A stretch of DNA of 49,887 bases from Elusimicrobiota bacterium (GTDB taxonomy: Bacteria; Elusimicrobiota; Elusimicrobia; UBA1565; UBA9628), in the NCBI GenBank assembly GCA_016234805.1, contig JACRNU010000059.1, positions 1 to 49,887 of the forward strand. The letters are read 5' to 3'. The position numbers were made by a program, and so were the translations under genes. Positions 31,971 to 41,881 of the stretch are shown here, piece after piece; positions within the stretch are counted from its first letter, which is position 1; each line of letters opens with the position of its first letter. Under the pieces are notes generated by a model that made no database searches, was not told where the DNA came from, and saw nothing but the letters and a program-made list of their open reading frames with translations.

Positions 31971-33181
31971 CCGCCCGCCTGCTCGCGCCCGGCGTCTCTG
32001 GCGCGAGCGTGCCGCCTCCTTCGAGAACGGGCAGCGGCCTGCTCGCCGGCGCACTCCTGGCCGCGACCGCAGGGGTGTGGTTCGTCGAGACCCGCGCCCC
32101 CCTGGCGGACCGCATCAGGACCCTCCAGCCCTTCGCGGTCTGGACCGTGGTCCGGCCCCCGGCAAGGGAGACGCCCCTGTTCTTCCTGTCCCTGCACCAG
32201 CCTAGCCGAGGCACGGTCGACCTCGTCTTCGTGCCCGGGGACTACAAGCTCGGGCACAAGGAGACCGTGGCCGCGGCCTTCAAGAGGGCCGCGGCCGGCG
32301 CCCAGCCCCTGACCGCGCCCGGCGTCACTGGCGGCAAGGGACCGCCGTCCCCGAAGGCGGGGGCCGTCCTCCGCTCGCCGGAGGGGGCTGGCGCGGGCGT
32401 GCCGCCTCCGCTTGGAACGGGAAGCGGCCTGGCCGCGGCCCGGGCGGTCTGCGCCAGGCTCCACGAACGCCTGTTCTCGCTCCCCTCCATGGGCTGGCTG
32501 GACCTCGGTCAGCCCCGCTTCCTCTATGATGAGCCGGCCTCCTTTCCGGCCGGAGACCCCGCGGTCGTCATGAAGCGCAAGCTCCTCCGCGAATTCGAGG
32601 GCCTTCCCTTCTGGAAGAGCCTCCCTGCCCTCCTGAAGAGGCCTGGCGTGGATGTTCTCCTTCCGCCCGCGCTGGTGCCGGGCGTGGACAGCCTCCTTCC
32701 CAGCCGCTTGCGCGAGCGCGGCGAACGCCTGTCCTACGCCCTGGAGCTCCATCGCGCGAAACCCGGCGCCATCCGGCCGGCATGGCTGCCCGAGGAGGCC
32801 TCCCTCGAGTCTTTCCTCCTCAGAGCCCTCGGCCGGGGGGACGAGTCCCCGCGTCCCAAGGACCGGCCCGTCACGGCCGAGGTCCTCAACGCCACGCCCC
32901 TGAAAGGTATCGCCACGGACGCAACAAAAGTAATAAGATTGAGAGGGGCCGATGTCCTGCAATACGGCAACACGGAGAGAGAGCACCCGGGCACCCTCGT
33001 CTACGACCGCACCGGCCGCTTCGAGAACGCCATGCTGGTGCTGGGCATGATGGGCTGCCCGTCGGCCGAAGCCGTCACGAGGATCCGGGAGCGGACCCTC
33101 GTCGAAGTGAGCGTCATCGTCGGAGAGGACTGCGCGGGAGCCGGCATCCGCCAGCCTCCCGAGAGACAGTCGCGACGTTAG
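31949..33181 (+). CDS. LytR_C-domain protein with two repeat insertions
   Basis: 410 residues. One N-terminal transmembrane helix (AGALLAATAGVWFV, about 33-47), an uncharacterised middle, and a C-terminal LytR_C domain (about 305-400). That domain shows TAEVLNATPLKGIATDATKVIRLRG and LVEVSVIVGEDC. Copies B and C of the dispersed repeat add the Pro/Gly-rich stretches APGVSGASVPPP (about 14-27) and a longer one near 120-160. The ATG at 31949 overlaps nadD. In other bacteria LytR_C proteins in this nadD-to-rsfS neighbourhood are unassigned, and no function is claimed here. Confidence 0.7.
   Translation: MEKNSSLTARLLAPGVSGASVPPPSRTGSGLLAGALLAATAGVWFVETRAPLADRIRTLQPFAVWTVVRPPARETPLFFLSLHQPSRGTVDLVFVPGDYKLGHKETVAAAFKRAAAGAQPLTAPGVTGGKGPPSPKAGAVLRSPEGAGAGVPPPLGTGSGLAAARAVCARLHERLFSLPSMGWLDLGQPRFLYDEPASFPAGDPAVVMKRKLLREFEGLPFWKSLPALLKRPGVDVLLPPALVPGVDSLLPSRLRERGERLSYALELHRAKPGAIRPAWLPEEASLESFLLRALGRGDESPRPKDRPVTAEVLNATPLKGIATDATKVIRLRGADVLQYGNTEREHPGTLVYDRTGRFENAMLVLGMMGCPSAEAVTRIRERTLVEVSVIVGEDCAGAGIRQPPERQSRR
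31978..32043 (+). repeat. Dispersed GC-rich repeat, copy B
   Basis: 66 bp matching copy A in reverse complement at 55/66 positions without gaps. GCCTGCT occurs at both ends exactly 60 bp apart (20 codons), which could be a target duplication or the unit junction of a repeat. In the protein it lies between LTARLL and LLAGALLAA, just before the transmembrane helix. Confidence 0.8.
32308..32432 (+). repeat. Dispersed GC-rich repeat, copy C, interrupted
   Basis: The left part (32308-32333) and right part (32388-32432) align to copy B. Between them lies about 55 bp with CTGGCG at both junctions, as if another short element had inserted and duplicated 6 bp. The inserted part has its own small hairpins (CCCC/GGGG). 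The reading frame stays open. Confidence 0.65.
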
Positions 33182-33218
33182 CCGCCCGCCCAGAGGGCCC
33201 GGCGGCAGAGGAGCGGAC

Positions 33219-34304
33219 ATGGAACTTGTCGAAGTCCTGAAGACCGCGGTGCAGGCCGGGGCGTCGGACATCCACGTCGTCATCGGCAGGCCGCCGATGA
33301 TGCGCTTGAACGGCGAGATGGCGGAGATCCCCGGCTACCCCAAGATCAATCCCGACGAGGCCAAGCGCCTGATCTACTCCATCCTCTTCGAAGAGCAGCG
33401 AGCCAAGTTCGAGGAGCACTGGGAGCTCGACACCAGCTTCAGCGTCCCGGGGCTCTCCCGGTTCCGCGTCAACGTCCTGCTCCAAAAGAACGGAGTCGAG
33501 GCCGTCATGCGCGTCATCTCATCCAAGATCCCGACCCCGGAGCAGCTCCGGCTCTCCCCGGCCGTCATCAAGATGTCGGACCTCCCCCGCGGGCTCGTGC
33601 TCGTCACCGGCCCCACGGGTTCGGGCAAGTCCACGACCCTGGCCTGCATCATCGAGCTCATCAACCAGGCCATGACGGGCCACATCCTCACCATCGAGGA
33701 CCCCATCGAATTCGTCTACGAATCCAAGAAGAGCATCTTCCGCCAGCGCGAGGTGGGGCAGAACACCAAGTCCTTCAACGACGCCCTCAAGCACGCACTG
33801 CGCCAGGACCCGGACGTCATCCTCGTCGGCGAGATGCGCGACCTCGAGACCATCCAGCTCGCCATCACCGCGGCCGAGACCGGCCACCTCTGCTTCGGCA
33901 CCCTCCACACCCAGGACTGCCCCTCGACCATCGACCGCATCATCGACGTGTTCCCTCCGATCCAGCAGTCGCAGGTGCGGGTCCAGCTCGCGGTCGTGCT
34001 CCAGGGCGTGGTCTGCCAGACCCTTATCCCCAGGCTCGACGGCCAGGGCCGCGTGGCCGCCCGCGAAGTGATGGTTATGACCCCCGCCATCTCGAACCTC
34101 ATCCGCGAGGGCAAGACGCACATGATCTACCAGGCCATCGACACGGGCGCCAAGTTCGGCATGGTCCCCATGGACAAGGCCCTCGCGGACCTCGTTCGGG
34201 AAGGGATCATCGCCCCGGAGGAGGCCCTGCTGCGGGCCCACAACGTGGACACCTTGAAACAGCTCGCGGGCATCAGCTCCCGCTCCAAGGCCACCGCGAT
34301 GTGA
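33219..34304 (+). CDS. pilT: PilT-type pilus retraction ATPase, first copy
   Basis: 361 residues. N-terminal PAS-like domain (ASDIHVVIGRPPMMRLNG), Walker A GPTGSGKSTT (about 132-141), Asp box LTIEDPIEFVY, Walker B PDVILVGEMRDLETI, His box TGHLCFGTLHT, and the retraction motif AISNLIREGKTHMI near the C-terminus (PilT usually AIRNLIRE). It disassembles type IV pili at the inner membrane. It shares about half its residues with the second copy. No pilin or pilB gene is in the window. Confidence 0.93.
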   Translation: MELVEVLKTAVQAGASDIHVVIGRPPMMRLNGEMAEIPGYPKINPDEAKRLIYSILFEEQRAKFEEHWELDTSFSVPGLSRFRVNVLLQKNGVEAVMRVISSKIPTPEQLRLSPAVIKMSDLPRGLVLVTGPTGSGKSTTLACIIELINQAMTGHILTIEDPIEFVYESKKSIFRQREVGQNTKSFNDALKHALRQDPDVILVGEMRDLETIQLAITAAETGHLCFGTLHTQDCPSTIDRIIDVFPPIQQSQVRVQLAVVLQGVVCQTLIPRLDGQGRVAAREVMVMTPAISNLIREGKTHMIYQAIDTGAKFGMVPMDKALADLVREGIIAPEEALLRAHNVDTLKQLAGISSRSKATAM

Positions 34305-34394
34305 GGACCGCCATGACCGAGCCTATGCGAGGAAATGGTCGCATCCATCGCCGTGGGAGGCGACCATGACCGATGACACCCTGAGAGGCAAACC

Positions 34395-35297
34395 ATGATG
34401 GACGACAAGGTCAAGCTCATCAAGTCGGTCCGGCTTCTCGACGGCATCCCCGAGAAGCACCTGACCGCGCTGGCCGAGTTCCTCAGGAGCGTCTCGCTCG
34501 AGGATGGGGCGATCCTCTTCGACGAGGGCTCCAAGGGAGACTGCCTCTACTTCATCTCCGCCGGACAGGTCCGCATCTCCAAGCGCGTCTCCGGAGAGAC
34601 TTTCAAGGACCTCGCCATCATGGGGCCGGGCGACTGCTTCGGCGAGATGGCCCTCATCGACGACGTGGTCCGCTCCGCGCGCGCCACGGCCGTGGGCGCG
34701 GCGGGGCTCTTCGAGCTCAGGCGCGAGGACCTGCACACCTGGCTGGGCTCTCACCCCGAGCTCGCCATGGAGTTCTTCGCCGCCCTGGTCCAGGAACAGT
34801 CCCGCCGCCTGCGCGTGACCTCGACCGAGCTCGCGCTGCTCTACGACCTCTCGAACATCCTGCTCGACCGCATCCCCACGGCCAAGGAGCTCCTGGTCAA
34901 GGTGGTCGAGCACGTCACCCCGCACCTCCAAGGCTCCTGGGCCGCGCAGTCCTCCCTTTACAACATCTACAACCAGGAGATGGAGTTCGTCTCCGCCAAG
35001 GGAACGGCGGATTTCTCCGGGATCCGGGCCAAGCTCCCGGCCCCGGACGAGACGCACAGCGTCTGGGTGGACGAGGCGACCTATTACGTCTCCCTGCCCG
35101 GCGCCAAGCACCCCCTGGGCTTCCTCCTCTTCCGCTCGCAGAATGCCCTCACGGACGACAGCCGCAGCGAGACGGGCCGGACCCTGGCCACCGTGGCCAA
35201 GCTCCTGAGCACGGCGCTCGAGAACATCGAGTTCCGCACCGAGGACTCCCTGCGGGACCGCCTCAAGCAGAAACTCAGCAATGCCACCGGTCTTTAG
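34395..35297 (+). CDS. Cyclic-nucleotide-binding domain protein with a C-terminal sensor-like domain
   Basis: 300 residues. A CRP-type cNMP-binding domain (about 10-130) shows FDEGSKGDCLYFISAGQVRIS and the phosphate-binding cassette FGEMALIDDVVRSARATA. After a coiled region (about 140-165) the C-terminus (about 165-295) looks like a GAF-type domain. There is no DNA-binding helix, so it is not a CRP-like transcription factor. Its place between pilT and rsfS suggests a regulator of pilus retraction; it overlaps rsfS by 17 nt. The ATGATG at 34395 gives two possible starts. Confidence 0.8.
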   Translation: MMDDKVKLIKSVRLLDGIPEKHLTALAEFLRSVSLEDGAILFDEGSKGDCLYFISAGQVRISKRVSGETFKDLAIMGPGDCFGEMALIDDVVRSARATAVGAAGLFELRREDLHTWLGSHPELAMEFFAALVQEQSRRLRVTSTELALLYDLSNILLDRIPTAKELLVKVVEHVTPHLQGSWAAQSSLYNIYNQEMEFVSAKGTADFSGIRAKLPAPDETHSVWVDEATYYVSLPGAKHPLGFLLFRSQNALTDDSRSETGRTLATVAKLLSTALENIEFRTEDSLRDRLKQKLSNATGL

Positions 35298-35682
35298 GCG
35301 CGTCGCGCTCGCGGCCGCCCAGGCGGCCTTCGACAAGAAGGCCGAGGGCATCGTGCTCTATTACGCCGGCTCCTCGCACCCGCTGGCGGACTACCTCCTC
35401 ATCATGACCGCGCTCTCCAACTCCCACATGGAGACCCTCGAGCGCGCGGTCGAGGAATGCCTCAAGATGTCGGGGCTGAGGCCGCTGCGGAGGGCCAAGC
35501 CGGAGAGCGAACACTGGAAGGTCCTCGACTACGGCGATCTCGTGGTCCACATCATGACCCAGGCCTCCCGGGACTTCTACCGGATCGAGAAGCTCTACGG
35601 AGACGCCCGCAAGGTCCACTTCACCAAGCGCCCGCGCCGGGGCCCGGCCCCCTTCGTCCCGAAACCGGCCGGAGGGAACTGA
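35281..35682 (+). CDS. rsfS: Ribosomal silencing factor RsfS
   Basis: 133 residues. The family core is HWKVLDYGDLVVHIMTQASRDFYRIEKLYGDARKV, with YLLIMTALSNSHM before it. RsfS binds ribosomal protein uL14 and blocks subunit joining when nutrients are short. It commonly follows nadD; here lytR_C, pilT and the cNMP gene stand between. It overlaps the previous gene by 17 nt and precedes the second pilT by 2 nt. Confidence 0.9.
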   Translation: MPPVFRRVALAAAQAAFDKKAEGIVLYYAGSSHPLADYLLIMTALSNSHMETLERAVEECLKMSGLRPLRRAKPESEHWKVLDYGDLVVHIMTQASRDFYRIEKLYGDARKVHFTKRPRRGPAPFVPKPAGGN

Positions 35683-35684
35683 CC

Positions 35685-36782
35685 ATGCCGGAGCTCACCG
35701 AAGTCCTCAAAGCCACGGCCCAGATGGGGGCCAGCGACCTGCACCTCACCGTGGGCAAGCCGCCCATGGTGCGCCTGCAGGGCCGGATCCAACCCCTGCC
35801 GGGCACGGCCCCGATCGACGCCGAGGAGTGCAAGCGCATGGTCTACTCCGTCCTCCTCGAAGACCAGCGCGCGCGCTTCGAGGCGGCCTGGGAGCTCGAC
35901 TGCTCCATCTCCCTCAAGGGGATCTCCCGGTTCCGGGTCAACGCCTTCATCCATAAGAGCGGGGTCTCGGCCGTGTTCCGGACCATCCCGTCGCACATCC
36001 CCACGCCGGCGGAGCTGGGCCTCATGCCGGCCATGGCCAACCTCATCGACCTGCCCCGTGGCCTCGTGCTCGTCACCGGCCCGACCGGCTCGGGCAAGTC
36101 CACGACCATGGCCTCCCTCGTCGAGCTCATCAATCAAAAGCACAACAAGCACGTCCTCACCATCGAGGACCCCATCGAGTTCGCCTACGAGGACAAGAAC
36201 TCCATCATCCTCCAGCGCGAGGTCGGCCAGCACACCAAGTCCTTCTCCGAAGCCCTGCGTCACTCCCTGCGCCAGGACCCGGACGTCATCCTCATCGGCG
36301 AGCTCCGCGACCTCGAGACCATCCAGCTCGCAATCAGCGCGGCCGAGACCGGGCACCTCTGCTTCGCCACCCTGCACACCCAGGACGCCCCGACCACGGT
36401 CGACCGGATCATCGACGTGTTCCCGCCGAGCCAGCAGCAGCAGGTCCGCGTCCAGATCTCCACGGAGCTCCAGGCCGTCATCAGCCAGACCCTCCTGCCC
36501 CGCAAGGACGGCCAGGGCCGCATCTGCGCGCGCGAGTTCATGCGGGTGACCCCTGCCATCGGCAACATCATCCGGGAGGGCAAGACCCACCTCATCTACG
36601 CCGCCATCGAGGCCGGCAGCAAGTTCGGCATGATCTCCATGGACCAGTACCTGGCCCTGCTGGTGAAGCAGAATCTCGCGTCGCTCGACGACGCGATGAA
36701 GGTCGCCCACGACCCTTCGACCGTGCGCAAGCTGGCGGGGATGACGTCGGAGGAGACCGCAGCATCACAAAGGGGCGAGTAG
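35685..36782 (+). CDS. pilT: PilT-type pilus retraction ATPase, second copy
   Basis: 365 residues with all ATPase motifs: GPTGSGKSTT, LTIEDPIEFAY, PDVILIGELRDLETI, TGHLCFATLHT, and AIGNIIREGKTHLI in place of AIRNLIRE. The ATG at 35685 has GGAGGG upstream. Two pilT genes with a cNMP-binding protein between them suggest two retraction motors (PilT and PilU-like) under shared control; which is the PilU-type cannot be decided by eye. argS starts 4 bp after it. Confidence 0.92.
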   Translation: MPELTEVLKATAQMGASDLHLTVGKPPMVRLQGRIQPLPGTAPIDAEECKRMVYSVLLEDQRARFEAAWELDCSISLKGISRFRVNAFIHKSGVSAVFRTIPSHIPTPAELGLMPAMANLIDLPRGLVLVTGPTGSGKSTTMASLVELINQKHNKHVLTIEDPIEFAYEDKNSIILQREVGQHTKSFSEALRHSLRQDPDVILIGELRDLETIQLAISAAETGHLCFATLHTQDAPTTVDRIIDVFPPSQQQQVRVQISTELQAVISQTLLPRKDGQGRICAREFMRVTPAIGNIIREGKTHLIYAAIEAGSKFGMISMDQYLALLVKQNLASLDDAMKVAHDPSTVRKLAGMTSEETAASQRGE

Positions 36783-36786
36783 CAGC

Positions 36787-38433
36787 ATGATTCTTACCTC
36801 CCTGCGCAGATCCCTGCTGGACAAGCTCAAGGCCTTTCCCAAGCTCAAGGAAACGGCCCCCAACCTCGGGATGCTGGCCTTCCCCCCCAAGCACATCCTG
36901 GGGGACGTGAGCCTCAACTGGCCGATGGCCTGCGCCAAGGCCATGGGGACGGCGCCGCTGGACCTGGCCCACGAGATGGCCAAGGCGTTCTCCGGCATCG
37001 TCGAGGTCGAGAACATCACCGTGACTCCGCCGGGCTTCGTGAACCTCAAGCTCCGCGACTCGGCCCTATGCGCCAACCTCATGGCCATCAACCTCGCGCC
37101 GACCAAGTACGGGGCCGGCACCGCGGCCGTCAAACGCTCCGTCCTGATCGAGTTCGTTTCCGCCAACCCCACCGGTCCCCTGCACCTGGCCTCCGGCCGC
37201 GGGGCGACCCTCGGGGACAGCGTCGCGCGCATACTGCGGCGCCTGGGCCACAAGGTCCATTGCGAGTACTACGTCAACGACGGCGGGGGCCGGGTGCGGC
37301 TCCTGGGACAGTCCCTGCAGGCCCGCTACGACGAGCTCCACGGGAAGCCCTCCCAGGTCCCGGAGGACGGCTACCGGGGCGACTACCTCAAGGACATCGC
37401 GGCCGCTCTGCCTCCCGAGGCCGCCTCGTGGGGACCCGAGGAGTTCGGCCGCCACGCCATGGCGGTCAACCTCGACAGCCACAAGGCCGACATGACGTCC
37501 TTCGGCGTGGATTTCGACCGCTGGTTCCATGAGAGCGAGCTCTACGACTCCAAGGCCGTGGAACAGACCCTAGCGGACCTCAAGGCCCGCGGCATGGTCT
37601 ACGACAAGGAAGGCGCGGTCTGGCTCGGCACGACCGGCGCGGCCGGCTCGGAGGACGACAAGGACCGGGTCCTGGTGAAAGGTGACGGCAATCCCACTTA
37701 CTTCCTCCCGGACATCGCCTACCATCGGGACAAGTACGGCCGGGGCTTCACCGAGGTCATCGACATCCTCGGCGCCGACCACCACGGCTACGTCCCGCGC
37801 ATGAAGGCCGCGGTCGCCGCCCTCGGGCACGACCCCGCGACCTGCCACATGATCATCCATCAGCTCGTGCACCTCTTCCGCGGGACCACGCCCGTCAAGA
37901 TGTCCAAGCGGGCCGGCGAGTTCGTGACCCTCCGGGAGGTGATGGAGGAGGTCGGCACGGACGCCTGCAGGTTCTTCTTCGCGCAGAGGACGGCCGACGC
38001 GCACCTCAACTTCGACCTGGACCTGGCCAAGAAGAAGTCCTCCGAGAACCCGGTCTTCTACTGCCAGTACGTGCATGCCCGTGTCTGCTCCATCTTCAAG
38101 GAAGGCATCAAGGCGGGCGTCATCCACGCCGGCGAACGGCTCCACCCCACGCCCGAACTCCTCGCGGAGAGGGATGAGCGCGCCATCCTCATCACCCTGG
38201 CCTGGTTCCCCGAGTTCCTCAAGGTCAGCGAGCGCGACCTCTCCCCCCACCAGCTGGCCGCCTACCTCCTGGAGCTCGCCGGGCTCTTCCACGCCTTCTA
38301 CGAGGAGCATCGCGTGGTCGACACCGCCGAGCCGCGCCTGTCGCAGGCGCGCCTTGCGCTCTGCGAGGGCGTCAAGAACGTGATGGCAGAGGGATTGGGC
38401 CTGCTGGGAGTCTCCACCCCGCAGGAGATGTGA
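36787..38433 (+). CDS. argS: Arginyl-tRNA synthetase
   Basis: 548 residues, class I. The N-terminal additional domain (VNLKLRD) is followed by the HIGH-like segment SANPTGPLHLASGRG (about 120-134) and VHCEYYVNDGGGR. KMSKRAGEF is near 371 and the anticodon-binding domain is at the end (AAYLLELAGLFHAFYEEH). It charges tRNA-Arg. It is the last gene of the nadD-to-argS run. A weak hairpin follows at 38445-38462. Confidence 0.95.
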   Translation: MILTSLRRSLLDKLKAFPKLKETAPNLGMLAFPPKHILGDVSLNWPMACAKAMGTAPLDLAHEMAKAFSGIVEVENITVTPPGFVNLKLRDSALCANLMAINLAPTKYGAGTAAVKRSVLIEFVSANPTGPLHLASGRGATLGDSVARILRRLGHKVHCEYYVNDGGGRVRLLGQSLQARYDELHGKPSQVPEDGYRGDYLKDIAAALPPEAASWGPEEFGRHAMAVNLDSHKADMTSFGVDFDRWFHESELYDSKAVEQTLADLKARGMVYDKEGAVWLGTTGAAGSEDDKDRVLVKGDGNPTYFLPDIAYHRDKYGRGFTEVIDILGADHHGYVPRMKAAVAALGHDPATCHMIIHQLVHLFRGTTPVKMSKRAGEFVTLREVMEEVGTDACRFFFAQRTADAHLNFDLDLAKKKSSENPVFYCQYVHARVCSIFKEGIKAGVIHAGERLHPTPELLAERDERAILITLAWFPEFLKVSERDLSPHQLAAYLLELAGLFHAFYEEHRVVDTAEPRLSQARLALCEGVKNVMAEGLGLLGVSTPQEM

Positions 38434-38477
38434 GCAGGCCGGTCCCTCCGGAAGCCCGGAGGAGGTGGCGCGCCTGC
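38434..38477. repeat. Imperfect inverted repeat between argS and the isochorismatase-like gene
   Basis: Outer arms GCAGGC (38434-38439) and GCCTGC (38472-38477) enclose a 7-bp hairpin CCTCCGG/CCGGAGG (38445-38451/38456-38462). It could be a bidirectional terminator without a T-run, or a small relative of the palindromic sequence following copy A in lysC. Confidence 0.4.
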
Positions 38478-38514
38478 CGGGAACTCGCCTCGTACCACGA
38501 ACGCTTGGCCAGGC

Positions 38515-39069
38515 CTATCTGATCAGGGCCTGCACGGCCTTGAAAGCGGGGTGACGAGCGTCCCTCATCATCTCGAAGAGCGCCATCTCCACGCAGCAGG
38601 GCACCGCGCCCGAGCCCGTCATCTTCTCCATGGCGGCAGCGCGGTCGGCCGGATTCCGCGAGGACACCGCGTCGGAGACCACGTGCGGCTCATAGCCAGC
38701 GTCGAGCAGGCCGTGCACGGTCTGGTTGACGCAGACATGAGCCTCGATGCCCGCGACCAGGACTTGCCTCCTGCCCAGGGCTTGGAGCGCCTTGAACAGG
38801 GCCTCGTCGCCCAGGCATCCGAAGGAGGTCTTCTCGAGCACGCGAGCCTCCGCCGGAACGGCTTCAAGGATTTCCCGAACGGTCCGACCGAGTCCCTTGG
38901 GGTACTGCTCGCTGACCACGATCGGCAGGGAAAGCGCCTTGGCGGCCTCGACCAGGACCCTGACGGACCGGATCACCTGGTCCATCCCGTGGATGACGGC
39001 CCGGAATTTCTCCTGGATGTCCACCACCAGGAGCACGGTCTGCTCGGCTTTCAGCATGCGGTTCGGCAT
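38515..39069 (-). CDS. Isochorismatase-family hydrolase
   Basis: 184 residues. The cysteine-hydrolase triad is visible: Asp in LLVVDIQEKF (about 13-18), Lys in VLEKTSFGCL (about 83) and Cys in VAGIEAHVCVNQT (about 118). Members split amides or imides (nicotinamidase-like) or enol ethers; the substrate is not predictable here. The ATG at 39069 has GGGAGGAAG upstream and lies inside the 3' end of the HD gene (19-nt overlap). It is last in the ettA operon. Confidence 0.88.
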   Translation of the reverse strand: MPNRMLKAEQTVLLVVDIQEKFRAVIHGMDQVIRSVRVLVEAAKALSLPIVVSEQYPKGLGRTVREILEAVPAEARVLEKTSFGCLGDEALFKALQALGRRQVLVAGIEAHVCVNQTVHGLLDAGYEPHVVSDAVSSRNPADRAAAMEKMTGSGAVPCCVEMALFEMMRDARHPAFKAVQALIR

Positions 39070-39521
39070 GGCTTCCTCCCGGACAGACGACCCCTCGCGG
39101 ACCGGGTCAGGGCCTTCCATGCCCGCCGGTACTTCTCGAGCCGCGCGCGGTCCTTCGGCCCGGGACGCGTGATGCGGGAGAGGTCCATGTTGTCCGCCAG
39201 GTCCGCGAGCTTGATCCTGCGGGCCCGGGGGTCGCTGCCGGCCCTGGCGATGAAGACCTCGTAGGATTCGCCCTCGCGCTTCGTCAGCCGGTCCACGGTG
39301 CGCACCACGGCCGCCGGAAACCCCAGGGCTTTCAGCCTTTTCAGGGAGATCCCGCAATCCTCGACCACGTCGTGCAGGACCGCGGCCATGCGATCGTGAT
39401 CCGTCTTCATCGCCGCCATGACGCGCAGGGGATGAAGGATGTAGGGGGCGCCGGCCTTGTCCTTCTGGCCGCGGTGGGCCCGCACCGCGAGAAGGATCGC
39501 ATCCTCGAGTCGGACTCCCAC
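39051..39521 (-). CDS. MESH1/SpoT-like HD-domain hydrolase
   Basis: 156 residues from a GTG at 39521, 2 nt after the receiver gene. It carries the (p)ppGpp-hydrolase HD set: AVRAHRGQKDKAGAPYILHPLRV, MAAVLHDVVED, TVDRLTKREGESY and RRIKLADLADNMD. There is no synthetase, TGS or ACT part. Known small relatives (MESH1, SAH) hydrolyse (p)ppGpp, and MESH1 also acts on NADPH. Linkage to ettA and a receiver fits control of growth by nutrient state. Confidence 0.8.
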   Translation of the reverse strand: MGVRLEDAILLAVRAHRGQKDKAGAPYILHPLRVMAAMKTDHDRMAAVLHDVVEDCGISLKRLKALGFPAAVVRTVDRLTKREGESYEVFIARAGSDPRARRIKLADLADNMDLSRITRPGPKDRARLEKYRRAWKALTRSARGRLSGRKPCRTAC

Positions 39522-39523
39522 GC

Positions 39524-39939
39524 CTACCGCCTCTTGAGGGACTGGGTCTTGGTGCACAGGTGCACGGCGCCGATGAGCATGTCGTGGTTGAGCGGCTTGG
39601 CCTGGCACTGGAAGACGTTGGGGTCCCTGACGGCCTGGGCCACGGCCGGGTCCTTGGACGCGTAGGCCGTGATGACGATGACGGACGGCTTGGGGCCCTG
39701 GAGCTTGTTGAGGTGCTGGAGCACCCCGAGCCCGCCGCAGCCCGGCATGATGAGGTCCAGGATGATGACGTCGGGCTTGTCCTCGAGCTTCTTGATGGCG
39801 TCCTCGCCGCAAGCGGCCGTGGTGACGACGAAGCCCGCTGTCTTCACCAGGAGCTCGACGAGGCTGAGGATCCCCTCGTCGTCGTCCACGACGAGCACCT
39901 TCTTGCCGCGGGGGTCGGTGGGGACGAATTGGTCGGTCA

Positions 39940-39940
<1 letters not shown>
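39524..39940 (-). CDS. Single-domain response regulator
   Basis: 138 residues. Receiver motifs are KVLVVDDDEG (acidic residues), VIILDLIMPGCGG (phospho-acceptor about 58), VIVITAYAS and CQAKPLNHD (Lys). A C-terminal tail LCTKTQSLKRR has no output domain. The start codon overlaps the ettA stop (TGATG) and the HD gene follows by 2 nt, so ettA, receiver and HD hydrolase are translated in series. No kinase is near. Confidence 0.88.
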
Positions 39941-41640
<1,700 letters not shown>

Positions 41641-41881
41641 GTTATCATGTTCAGGGCCTCCAGGCCGAGGGCGCCTTCGTCTACGAGACCTGGTTCCGGC
41701 ACAAATGACGCAGGTCAGGCTTGACCCGGAGCATTAGCTCCGCTAATACTCCGGCTCACCATTTCACCTGTTGGCTGAACACCATTGACAGCGAGCCGCC
41801 ACAGAGGTAGAGTAGGCCTGTCGCCCGCTGACGCAAGGAGGGGCCCCGCGCGGGGTCATTAAGCGGGCCCGGGAGTGGACC
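41641..41881 (+). promoter_or_regulatory. Control region upstream of citrate synthase
   Basis: No gene is seen. Promoter 1: TTGACC (41721-41726), 17 bp, TAATAC (41744-41749), the latter a weak match. Promoter 2: TTGACA (41785-41790), 17 bp, TAGAGT (41808-41813), with a consensus -35. An inverted repeat AGCATTAGC / GCTAATACT (41730-41750, 3-nt spacer, 8 of 9 pairs) covers promoter 1. Downstream, GCCCGCT (41823-41829) can pair with AGCGGGC (41862-41868) around a second GC hairpin, ending just before the GGGAG site of gltA. Confidence 0.6.

Noticed and set aside
32652-32720. A further copy of the dispersed repeat
   Set aside because: The translated text (ALVPGVDSLLPSR) recalls the repeat, but DNA alignment is poor; GC-rich coding similarity is enough to explain it.
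34305-34394. Short open frame starting at the ATG near 34313
   Set aside because: It encodes under 20 Arg-rich residues, has no conserved feature, and lies in the leader of the cNMP-binding protein gene.
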